From Begonia masoniana (taxonomy: Eukaryota; Streptophyta; Magnoliopsida; Cucurbitales; Begoniaceae), in contig CM039503.1 of the NCBI GenBank assembly GCA_022432975.1, forward strand, positions 44,844,655 through 44,908,654: DNA of 64,000 nt. The letters run 5' to 3'. Made by a program: the position numbers and the translations under genes. Under the pieces are notes generated by a model. That model did no database searches, had not been told where the DNA came from, and saw only the letters and a list, made by a program, of their open reading frames with translations. Positions 10,181 to 20,187 of the stretch are shown here, piece by piece. Position 1 is the stretch's first letter. Each line of letters opens with the position of its first letter.

Positions 10181-12125
10181 TCTGTCGAATGACTAACGAC
10201 ATCAAAGAATATCGGTCGAGGTTGACACTCCAACTCTGGAGTTAATCTTTTCATAATCGGACGACATATAAGAAAAAAGGTCAAGGTTGACACTTCAACT
10301 CTCTATTTTCCTTCACTTCACTAGTCATTGCTATACCGATCGATCGCCACTCTGACCGATCGATCGGCTAACTCTCTGTTGGCCAATTACTCCCTTCATC
10401 ACTCACCTTTCTTTCCTCATCTTTCTTCACCTGATACAAACACACTACATCACTCCTACTCCATCCCATATACTTCTTAACTTCTATAGACTTCAAATTT
10501 TATTTCCAAAATCCTCATGTTCATAAAATCATAAACTTGAATAGAATACGCATAGCAGAAGACTTAAAAACGGGTGAAAACCTTTAGTCTTAAAATCCTC
10601 TTTAAACCATAAACAATACCAACCAATTCCAGTATTCGTCAACATAGGTAAATTCTTTTTAAACTATCTATACTATAATACCGTAGACTTAACCAAAACA
10701 TGCTAGGAGCATCATCCCACGGGTAAAAATTGCTGCCCAGCCACAAAACATCGCCATGAGCACCATCCAGCAACCCAACTTAGACGACATCATTCGGTTT
10801 GAGGTCCTCACCTTCCAAATCGTCACCTACATCATAAGGTTTAAATTATAAGCTTAATTAATGCTTAATAAGGAGTGCAACATATACATAGATACTCATT
10901 GATGCATGCTTCGTAAAAATCATGTTTATGTTCTTGTTTCATGTTCATGTTCATGTTCTTGTTTCATCTTTCACTTGACATGGATTAAAGGGCACAAAGA
11001 GAAATGATAAAGGAATCATAATCGTGGTTCTTTCGGACAATAACCGTAACGACTAGTCCGGCCCCCACCAGCGGGAGGATCCACGAACTAATCGTGCAGT
11101 ACCAACCCGGCCTCCACCAGCGGGTGGATCCACGAGCCTTCCTGCCAATCCGGCCCCCATGTAACTACCCAAACCCGAAACCCCTTTCTGGGTCGTCACA
11201 AAACTTTACTTGACGTTGACTTTGACTTAGACATTTTTTTCGCGTAAAATTTTTCAACTTATAAAAACATTTAAACGAGGCTAAAACCATTTTTCGATAA
11301 AACGTCGACTCGGTTTTTTTTGGGCCTTTAAAATCTTTTAAAATACGTGGGGTATACTCGTAAAATAAGTTTAAAAAGTATCGTAGAAGGTCGGGTCGAA
11401 ACGTGTTTTGAAAAGTCAAAATTTAAACAAAATCTTTTTTTTTTTTTCGGATGAACAGTACTGTGCCGATCGATCGGCTGTTCCTCTGTTTTTTCTTCCC
11501 GGATGAACAGTATGAACAGTACTGCTACAGTACTGTTCACACAACTTCCATTTCTTTCTTTTTTTTTTTCTTTTTCACTCTTTCTTCCACCCACATTTCA
11601 CCCATAAACCTACTTCAACATATTCCCCAATATCTCTAACCCCTCAAACACATTAAACCTCAAAACCCGACTTAAAATCGTGCCCGTAAACGTACCCTAA
11701 AAACATGTTGAAAATTCACGAAAACGAACTGCGTGGGTCGGTTTGAAAACTAACGATATCTGTAATATCCGGCTTGTACGGGTTTCGGATTTAATATATT
11801 ATATTGTTATTTTATTATATAGTGGTATTTTTGGTAAATATGTCAAACCAGGTCCGTTTCACAAAAAGAAAGCGTCATTACGATCCTAACGAATAATAAG
11901 AATTTTAAGAAATTTACGGGAATTTTCGGAGATCAAACGCTATATTCCGAACAATTAAGCTTTTCGTAATGAAAAAGACGTTCTTGTAAAAATAGTAAAT
12001 GAGGTCCGAATTGTGAACGGACAGTTTTATTAAGTCCCAAATAATAAGTTAGACTTATTGGTGAAGTAAGGACGTTTGGAGAGGTCGAATGGCTAGACGA
12101 TTAACGAACCGAAGAACGAAATCAA

Positions 12126-12133
12126 TATAAAAA
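12126..12133 (+). promoter_or_regulatory. Probable LTR TATA box
   Basis: TATAAAAA about 365 bp into the LTR precedes a strongly pyrimidine-rich leader (12180-12340), the usual layout of an LTR promoter. Confidence 0.55.
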
Positions 12134-12921
12134 CCAAATAAGGGCAATTTGGTAATTAGCAAATTCAATATTATAAATCAATCAAAATTCTTTTATTTCA
12201 TTTCATTTCTCCTCTTCGAATTCCAGAACCACTTCCTCTCTGTTTCTCTTTTCTCTCTCGCAAACCCTCTCTGGCCGTCGACGTTTCTCACGATCCGACC
12301 TCCGGTTTTGTTCCGTTTTTCCTCCGTCCTTCACGTTTCCTCCTCCAATCGACGTTCTAGGTATGTCTCTATAGTTTTAGAGCGTTAGATTTCGAGTTTC
12401 GTAACGTTTAAATAATTAGGTTTTAGTTAGGGTTTTGATAAAAATCGAGATTTAGGATCCGAAACTCATGGATTTACTGTGATTAAGTATATAAAGGTTG
12501 TATTGGACGTATTTGGACGAATCTAATCGATTTAGGAAAAATGTTAGAATTTACGAAATTTCGAGATTTTTGAATAAACTCGTTTAACGTAAATCCTTGT
12601 AAATTGCTTAGGTAAACAGTGCTCGTGGACGGAGTTTAAGCTGCTTTGGACGCGAGGTAAGTTCTCGTGATTTTCTTTGGCCAAATCGGCCTACACCGTA
12701 CATCGTGTCGTCTCGAGGCGTTTTGGAGATGCCTTTAGTTAGTTTTGCTCGGTTTGGGTAGCTAGGTCTTAGGAGTTTATAGTTTACGTTTTTAAAGTCC
12801 CGATGGTCTATGTGTTGCTTGTTTATTGTATGATATTGAACTGTTCACGCATCACTTGGTTTTAAAGAAAAGCATGAAAACGAATTTCCGCACAGAGTTT
12901 TAAAGATAACGTAAAGCATAG

Positions 12922-13047
12922 CATCGGCCGAAAGGCTTACAGTGCACGGCCGAAAGGCTTACAGTTCACGGCCGAAAGGCTTACAGTTCACGGCCGAAAG
13001 GCTTACAGTACACCGGCCGAAAGGCTTACAGGCCAAAAGGCATACAG
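12922..13047 (+). repeat. 22-bp tandem array (CGGCCGAAAGGCTTACAG)
   Basis: Six copies of a unit of about 22 bp, the last degenerate. Each contains the palindromic CGGCCG. The array occupies an LTR position where related LTRs carry different short repeats (for example 14732-14809). Confidence 0.9.
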
Positions 13048-13748
13048 TTACAGGTCACGCGAGGTGGGGCTCAGGCACGGCTGTACGGATTGTAAGCGTG
13101 TACCCCCCTCCTCTAGCTGGAAAGAGTAGTCCGCTCGCTGGATGAGCTCTCTCTGGTTAGAGGGTATAGGATCTCGGTGACACCTACAGAGCATTGCATA
13201 GAAAGATAAAATAAAGCATGATTTATCGAACTCATAGCACAGCATGCATCGCATTTACTAGGGCTTATTGAGATTTATCTCATAGTGTGTTTATGTATGG
13301 TGTAGGTGACATAGACTACGAGATACCAGGTGAGGACGACGTTCCTCCACCTGAGGCATAGCTCAGTTGACGGATGATGGCTGCGGTGGTGTGCTGGCGC
13401 AGTCGAGGCTTACACGACCCGTGGGACAGTATGTATAGATTTTGAGGGTTTTTGGGCTGTTTGACATGTATAGATGTATAGTATAGAAATTCTGGAACTG
13501 CTTGGTTTAAATTGTATTTAACGTTATATAGAAATATTTTGGGTTTAAACTGCGTTTAAATGTTACGAAAACGTCTTAAATGACTTTAGGATTTGTTACG
13601 GATAAGCTCGGTTTTTAGAGCTATCCATGCAGTTGGACTTCGCAAAGTCTGACGCAAATCGATTGAGCGTTGAGTACGTTTAATTGATCGAGTATCGGTT
13701 GAGTTTAGGTCGTGTGATATGGTGAGTATCTGTGTAAAAAGAAGAGTT

Positions 13749-14052
13749 TTGCTCTCTGGAAATCGGATTCCAGAGAGCAAATAGAGGAGTTCAATTCTGG
13801 GAAAGAATTGAAGGTAAGTATGCACTAGTTGCTCTCTGGAAATCCCAGAGAGCAAGTGTTCTGGTCGCTGCGATGTGCAGCGCCTGATCGCTGCACAAGT
13901 GCAGCGACTGGGCGCTGCGATGTGCAGCGCCCGATCGCTGCCATATGCAGCGATCGAGCGCTGCACAATGCAGCGCCCGCGGCGATTGGGCGCTGCAATT
14001 AGCAGCGACCAGTCGCTGCTCCTTTTGAGGGCAGAATTCCAATTCTGCCCTC
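13749..14052. repeat. Array of hairpin-forming palindromes in LTR
   Basis: Successive perfect stems: TTGCTCTCTGGAA with a 6-base loop (13749-13780); TTCAATTC (13790-13812); TTGCTCTCTGG (13829-13855); CGCTGCAC (13889-13906); GGGCGCTGC with loop GATGT (13910-13932); GATCGCTGC with loop CATAT (13933-13955); GCGCTGCA (13958-13976); and GAGGGCAGAATT, 12 bp with a 2-base loop (14027-14052). Arms share CGCTGC or CTCTGG cores while loops differ. It lies 210-510 bp from the LTR 3' end. ORFs on both strands here are by-products of the palindromes. Confidence 0.92.
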
Positions 14053-14731
14053 CCAATGTTTTATTATGTTTTATTAGTTTTAATTGATTTAATTTAATTG
14101 TTTTAAAAGTTTTATTTAAATTGTTTTAAAGGTTAGATTTCAATTCCGATTTCGATTCTGGTTTCGATTTCGGTTTAGCTTCCACTTAAAGTTTAATTAA
14201 ATTTATTAGAAAAAAAAAATATATTCGGGAAAAACGGGTACAGTTTTAGGGGTGTTACAATATCCCTACGAGTTTAAAACTCCCAAGCAGTTCCAGTATA
14301 TTTTCGAATTAAAACATCACTTCCTATACGTTCTAATACCCTAACATTAACATCACAACTTATCATTTCATACATTTCTCCATAAAACTATTCAGAAATC
14401 GTCGTTAACAGAATATCATCAAACTAGTTTTTCTAATCGACCCAAAACACTATCTATACATTCTTCACCTAACATATTCAAAATATCTATCCAACGGTCC
14501 CCACGGGTCAAAATCGCACCAACTGCGCCAGCGCACTCCCATGGGTATCCTTCTTTAACCAGCGTGTTCATCTAATGGAGGAACGTCTTCCTCACCTGTT
14601 TCGGGTTCACCTACACCATAGAGACACCTATGAGAATAAATCTCAGTAAATTCTATGTAAGTGACAATGCATGAACATGTATATGGAATTTTCATAAACT
14701 TTCGTGCATTCATTTCATTTATCAGTTCGTA

Positions 14732-14809
14732 TTAGTCGTCACATTTCAGTCGTCTCATTTCAGTCGTCTTAGTCGTCTCATTTCAGTCGTCTTAGTCGTC
14801 TCATTTTCA
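14732..14809. repeat. AGTCGTCTCATTTC short tandem array
   Basis: Alternating AGTCGTC, TCATTTC and TTAGTCGTC units inside the level-2 LTR, at the place where the level-3 LTR carries its 22-bp array. Confidence 0.75.
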
Positions 14810-15657
14810 TTCCTCTATTTAAGTCATCACATTTCATTTTCATTTGTGAAATCCATGCATAAATTCATTTTTCATGATGTTTGTAAAACGATGATGCATG
14901 ACAATAAAAGCGTAACATAAACATACAACGTGCGTACCATCAAAACAATACAAACGTAACCTACAAAACAACTAACCCTAAACTACCCAACCAAAGCATA
15001 TAAACATAAATATCACCCAATAATCCTCAACATCAAAACTCAACTTATGGTGTAGGTCAATCGGCCACAGTAAGTCACGAGAACTTACCTGTCGTCCTTA
15101 GCGCACCGAGCTCCGTCTGCGGGCTTTGGTCACCTAAAACATTGCATTATTCGGTTATTAAGGCTGAATCCAAATAAATTGTTCTAAAGGCCGAACGAAA
15201 CCCCTAGCTAAGAGAAATTTTCTAAAACTCTAATTTATTTCATTGGGGCATTTTATCGAGCAATTCGCGCTCAATATTTCTTAAGCTTCCATTAATGGTG
15301 TTTTCAAAACCTCTAACAACCAAACTCCGATAATAACCACTAATTCAACTAAACTTTTGCTAATAATCATTAGCACTCAATCACTGGGCATTAATATGGT
15401 TAATCTAACAAATCATAAAATCAAACTTAATACTCACACCAGAACTTTTCGAATTACTCTATGATTTTTCGTCGAACTTCGAATGCCCATAACTTTCTCG
15501 ATATAACTCAAAATTGAGTGATTCTAAGTCCTATGGACTCCTATAAGAGTCCACTCTCTAATCGTCCAAACTATTTAGCAAAAGAAATTAAGCATATAGA
15601 GCGTAATTTTGAAATCCGAGCTGCCCTGTAATTTTGACACTTTCAAAATCGATTTCG

Positions 15658-15672
15658 CCCCCCCCCCCCCCC
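15658..15672. repeat. 15-base poly(C) tract
   Basis: C15, followed by a TCGG-interrupted second C run, inside the U3 half of the level-2 LTR. On the LTR sense strand it is a G tract. Confidence 0.95.
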
Positions 15673-17278
15673 TCGGCCCCCCTTTTTGCAAATCAATGCA
15701 CCAAACCATACCACAATCCTATATCAATCCTCAAAATATTATTTAAACACACTTAACTCAACAAACAATCCATTTTGGGAGGGAGAATTCGTAGGTTAGG
15801 GTTTTTGGAGAAAACTCAATCCCTAAACCTCAACAAAACCCTAGTTTCTCACTCATAAACACTAAAACTAACTAACATTACACCAAAAATCCAACTTACC
15901 TTCAATCTTCAACAAGGGAAGGAGCTTGGCGTGGAATCGTCGGCTGGAAAGGTAGGAATTGCAGAGAGGAAATCGTGGAATGCATAAGGAGGAAGGGGGG
16001 TTTTTGTTTTTAATATAAATTTAACTTGTCAATTTACTATTTTGCCCTATATACTTAACCTTTGCTTATTTCGTTATTTAATTATCGATTTGGTTTCTCT
16101 AAATTTTCTTATTTCACCCATAATTTCAATTTATTTCTAGGGCTCTAATAAAACTTTCCGTTCGTCAAACAGGTTTAGTTTACTATTTTTACGAATTAAA
16201 CCACTATAGGGTTAAAAACGGAAACTTGACCGTATACCTTCGATTTGGATTTCTAAAATTTCCATATTTCTCCTAAAATTCATATTAGTCATAAGAGTTC
16301 TATTAAAACTTTTCGTTCATAAAACGGGCTTAGTTTGCTATATTTACTAAAATACCCCTATATTACGAGAAATACCAAAATCTCGTAAAATCGGCGTTAC
16401 ATCTTCAAAAATTTCCTCACTTCTCCAGATACTCCAATTTATTTATAGGGTTCCAATAAAATTTTTCATTTACAAAACAGGTTTAATTTGGTATATTTAC
16501 GAAAATGACATTCATATGCAGAAAATTGAAAACCCGTCGAAAACCGGGTGTTACACCCCACCAGCGGGAAGATCAGCGAACCGTACACATAATCTTGAGA
16601 ACATAATCGTGGTCCAACCCGTGGACAATTCGTGACCATTTCACCTCGTCCCACGCTTAACCATTCTTACATACATTACATATTCTTATCCTGTTTATCT
16701 AAATCATGCTCATAAAATATTTTCGTATGCTTTGAGAAAATCATGATGCATGGAACATGGGTGCACATAGAAGAGTCATACTAAAGAAAACGAGCCATCC
16801 ATCATAAATCATACCATAACACTTCTCTACTCGATATAACATAACTCTCAACTGTTCATAAATCATTGAATAAGCATCAATACAAATCTCCTAGTACCCT
16901 TGTGTTGTAGGGCCCTAACGGCCGGAACCCTATCACCCACTTACCTGGATTCCTTCGCGGTCGTGCCTTCACTTTACTTCTTTTCCGCCTAAGACATTTC
17001 ACATTTCATTGTTAAAAATCAATCCCATATAAATCTGAATTCAAAACTAGCTAAGTTCCTAACTAAGGTAACCTCATAAAATTCAACTTATCCTATTCAA
17101 GCATTTCATCGAACACCTTGAGTTCGTAACTTAATCTCCAATAGCATTAATGGCATTTGTGTACAATAACCACCAGATTCAAACCAATATTAGATTCTCA
17201 ACCTAAACATTGACAACATCCAAAATCCTCTCATTAATGTCATTAATATGCTAAATCCATAAACTCTAACGTCACTCT

Positions 17279-18569
17279 TGTTGATTTAAGTAGTGTTAAA
17301 GTCTAACGATATTTTTGATGATGTATTTATAAGTTAAGAATGTAATTTGATTATATTTAATATATGAGAATAATGAATTATGCATATGAGCTTAATCGGT
17401 TAGAAATGCCCTTGAAAAAGGTATTTTAGTAGTCTAACAATTGTGGTTAAGTGTTCAGGGTTTAATAGCAAAACAGGGCTGAAAATGTTGTACATCCAAA
17501 GCTGGCATTCAAAGACCACATCTAGCGATAGCTAAACGACAAAGGCGGAGTCTTTCAAAGATCAACTTCTACCGCCAGCTAAACGTCAAAGAATTACATC
17601 CAACGCTGGCAGACTCTCAAAGAAGACTTCTACAGATGACATTGCAAAGAAGACTTCTACCGATGATAATTGCAAAGAAGACTTCTGTCGATGGTAGTGC
17701 AAAGAAGACTTCTATCGATGGTGCTTCAAAGAACTACATCTACCGATAGCGGTCCAAATTTTAAGATATTTCTATTGATGCCGGTTCAAGGTTCATAAAG
17801 CTACAATTACCGATGCCGGTTCAAGGTTCATAAAGCTATAACTACCGAAGGCAGTTCAAGTTTCTAAATTACTTCTACCGATGGCGGTTCAAGATTATAA
17901 AGCAACTTCTGCCGATGGACAATATCTTCCGCCAGATTTAAAAACAAAATACCGCGAAGGAACAGTGACCTCGTCTAGAACTCAAACTCCAGAGCATTAA
18001 TGGCGACGAGCGAATAACAATTTCAGAAAGCAACGGCTAGCTGTCTATGTACGGATGCTGCTCCAACGGTAATAAAATTTCCATATTCAGATAAGGAGCA
18101 TTCAAGTCTAAGAGCTAATTGCAGACAGAATATTTAAGCCAAGAAGATAGCTCGAATAAATAACTTTTGCAAAAATTTTTATTGAGCGAGATTCAATCTT
18201 TGAGAGAGTGTAGTTTGTACTGAAATCTACAAACTTACGATTGTGTAAAGGCAGTGGATTGTCACCCGTGAGGAACAATCCGTTTGTTGTAAAAGGCTGT
18301 AGATCGACGCCCGTGAAGTGCGATCTGTTTATTCTCTGAGGAGAAGGAAAAGATCTTCAAGGGGGAAACCTTGAAGCGTGGACATAGGCATGTTTTGGTC
18401 GAACCACATAAAAACTCTGGTGTTATTGTTTCTCTCTCTCTTTACTTTTATTGCTTGTGTGTTTACTGTAAATCGAGTAATCGCATACTAGAGAGAAAAC
18501 AACTAGATTAAGAAAACAAATTTAAAAAGTCTAATTCACCCCCCCCTCTTAGACAATATCGATCCTACA
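17279..18569 (+). mobile_element. 5' LTR of the SIRE-type element
   Basis: The 1291-bp LTR starts TGTTGATTTAAG and ends CCTACA, two bases before the PBS. The first 220 bp match the reverse complement of 43650-43834, which confirms the terminus. It inserted into the minus-strand Ty3 LTR ending at 17278. Confidence 0.85.
17490..17965 (+). repeat. U3 repeat array (AAGAAGACTTCTACCGATGG-like)
   Basis: Imperfect 25-32-bp units such as GCAAAGAAGACTTCTACCGA with variants GTCGATGG and ATCGATGG, then GGTTCAAGGTTCATAAAGCT. The first part has GCTAAACGACAAAG, the complement of the TTTGTCGTTTAG motif in Ty3 LTR arrays. It starts about 210 bp into the LTR. Confidence 0.8.
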
Positions 18570-18571
18570 AT

Positions 18572-18583
18572 TGGTATAAGAGC
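18572..18583 (+). other. Primer-binding site, initiator tRNA-Met type
   Basis: TGGTATAAGAGC, one base from the usual plant copia TGGTATCAGAGC, two bases after the LTR end. Confidence 0.85.
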
Positions 18584-18636
18584 GAGATTGTATATTGTCT
18601 AAGTTGTTATTTAGAAAATACTGTGTTATTCGTACA

Positions 18637-20187
18637 ATGACATTCAACACAAACTCCACACACGTAGAGGGACAAACTATTAATAGACCTCCTTTTTTTG
18701 ATGGCAGTGATTATTTATACTGGAAGGCAAGAATGAGAATATTCGTTCAAGCTATGGACTATGATATTTGGAATATAATAGAGAATGACCCTCTCAAGGC
18801 CATGAAAACTGAAAATGGAATTACTATTCCGAAGGACTCTCATGAATTAACAGAGTCCGATAAGAAAAATCTTAGTCTAAATGCCAAAGCTATAAATACT
18901 CTATACTGTGCACTGAACCGAGATGAGTTTAATAGGGTTCAAGGATGTGATAGTGCACATGAGATATGACATTTGTTAGAGGTCACACACGAGAGAACAA
19001 ACCAAGTAAAGGAAAGTAAAATGAGCATGTTAGTACACGAGTATGAACTGTTTACCATGTTAAAGGATGAGTCTATTTCATCTATATTTACTCGGTTCAC
19101 TAACATTACTAATGATTTAAAAGCTCTCGGTAAGATTTATTCAGGTGAGGAACTTGTGAGAAAGATCCTTCGGTGCCTACCAAGAGCTTGGCAACCCAAA
19201 GTAACAGTCATACAAGAAGCTCGAGATCTGAAAATTCTCAAACTTGAAGAGCTTATTGGTTCTCTCATGACACATGAGATAACTATGAGGGAAAATGAAA
19301 AGGAGGACAGTAGTGATAAGGAAATCTCTAAGAGGAAAGACATTGCTCTTAAAGCCTCCTCAAGCAAGCAAGAGGAATCAGAGGTTGATGAAGATAAGGA
19401 AGACATAGCCCTCATTACTAGAAAATTCAGCAGGTTTCTTCAATGCAGAAAGATGCAAGGAAGAAGATTTCAAAAGGGTGAGAAACCTCAAAGAGAAAAG
19501 GAAATCACATGCTTTGAATGTGGGAAGCCTGGTCACATGAAGACCGACTGTCCTCAAGCTAAGAAAGTTCCCAAGAAGTTCAAGAAGAGAGCTATGAAGG
19601 CCACTTGGAATGACAGTGAAAGCGACACCTCTTCTGAAGATGAGGAGGTTGCCAGCCTGTGCTTCATGGCACACGAGAATGAGGTAAGTGTCTCCTCCAG
19701 TGATAGTGAAAGTGAGGAGGATAATTTAATTGATGCTTTCAATGATCTAGTAAAGCAATATAACATGCTTAAATCTAAGTACAACTCCTTAAAGAAGAAA
19801 AATGCAAACCTGGTAGAAAAGCATGCTAAGGAGTGTAATCTGCATGTCAAGGAGATAGATGAGCTTAAAAGCAAAAACGAAGATTTGAATAATATTATTC
19901 TGAAATTTAGGAATGGCACCAAGTTATTTAAGATGTTATTAGGTAGTCAGACAGCAAATTTTGACAGAGCAGGTTTAGGTTATGACAAGTCTAATAAAAA
20001 GAAAGCTTTTAAGAATTTCTTTGTTAAATCTTCTACCTGCCATGCATGTAATGAAATAGGACATAAGTCATACGAATGTCCTTTGAAATTTAGTAAGAAA
20101 TCAGGTGGTAAACTTGAATGGGTTTCTAAGGGAACCAGACCTAACACTAGGACTCAAAAGATTTGGGTACCAAAGAAGACAACTTGA
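18637..20187 (+). pseudogene. SIRE-type gag
   Basis: Encodes a nucleocapsid precursor. The probable start is ATG 18637 (MTFNTNST); an earlier in-frame start at 18595 is less likely. The N-terminal half has the plant copia gag pattern (RPPFFDGSDYLYWKARM, then TNQVKESKMSMLVHEYE). Near 19507 there is a CCHC zinc knuckle (CFECGKPGHMKTDC) and a second near 20038 (CHACNEIGHKSYEC), with a Glu/Lys/Ser-rich coiled segment between. TGA 18967-18969 replaces an expected Trp, and TGA 20185-20187 separates it from protease. Gag and pol are otherwise in one frame. Confidence 0.92.

Larger units (their letters stand above)
11761..14259 (+). mobile_element. Solo Ty3 LTR (level 3 of nest), TSD ATATC
   Basis: The LTR (2499 bp) starts TGTAATATCCGG and ends GGGGTGTTACA. 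ATATC occurs on both sides (11756-11760 and 14260-14264), a perfect TSD. Its start matches the reverse complement of the end of the 35632-40213 LTR, so it lies in plus orientation, opposite to its host. It contains a TATA box, a CT-rich leader, a 22-bp tandem array and a striking hairpin array. Confidence 0.93.
11160..16555 (-). mobile_element. Solo Ty3 LTR (level 2 of nest), TSD CCCCA
   Basis: The LTR runs from TGTAACTACCC to CCGGGTGTTACA and is flanked by CCCCA at 11155-11159 and 16556-16560, a perfect 5-bp TSD. It is split by another solo LTR (11761-14259). Without that insert it is about 2.9 kb. Its U3 end (16020-16555) parallels 39820-40213, giving minus orientation. It carries GCCGATCGATCGGC near 11466 and AGTACTG/CAGTACT inverted repeats at about 11517-11542. 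No internal retroelement domain remains, so it is a solo LTR. Confidence 0.9.
9352..17278 (-). mobile_element. Outermost Ty3 LTR of a three-level nest
   Basis: The low end reads TGTCACGAACC, a Tekay-type LTR terminus in minus orientation. The LTR is interrupted by the solo LTR at 11160-16555 and resumes at 16561, where CACCAGCGGGAAGATC continues the same motif left at 11159. The body parallels 24848-27272 (for example GTAGGGCCCTAACGGCC near 16905). It is cut at 17278 by a SIRE-type LTR, which by comparison removed about 370 bp of its U3. About 2.5 kb remains. The exact start at 9352 is moderately sure. Confidence 0.75.

Noticed and set aside
13586..14087. ORFs on both strands over the palindromes
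   Set aside because: Palindromic GC-rich DNA lacks stops on both strands; there is no protein family signal.
19137..19922. Minus-strand ORFs in the SIRE gag region
   Set aside because: Shadows of the Glu/Lys/Ser-rich gag reading frame.
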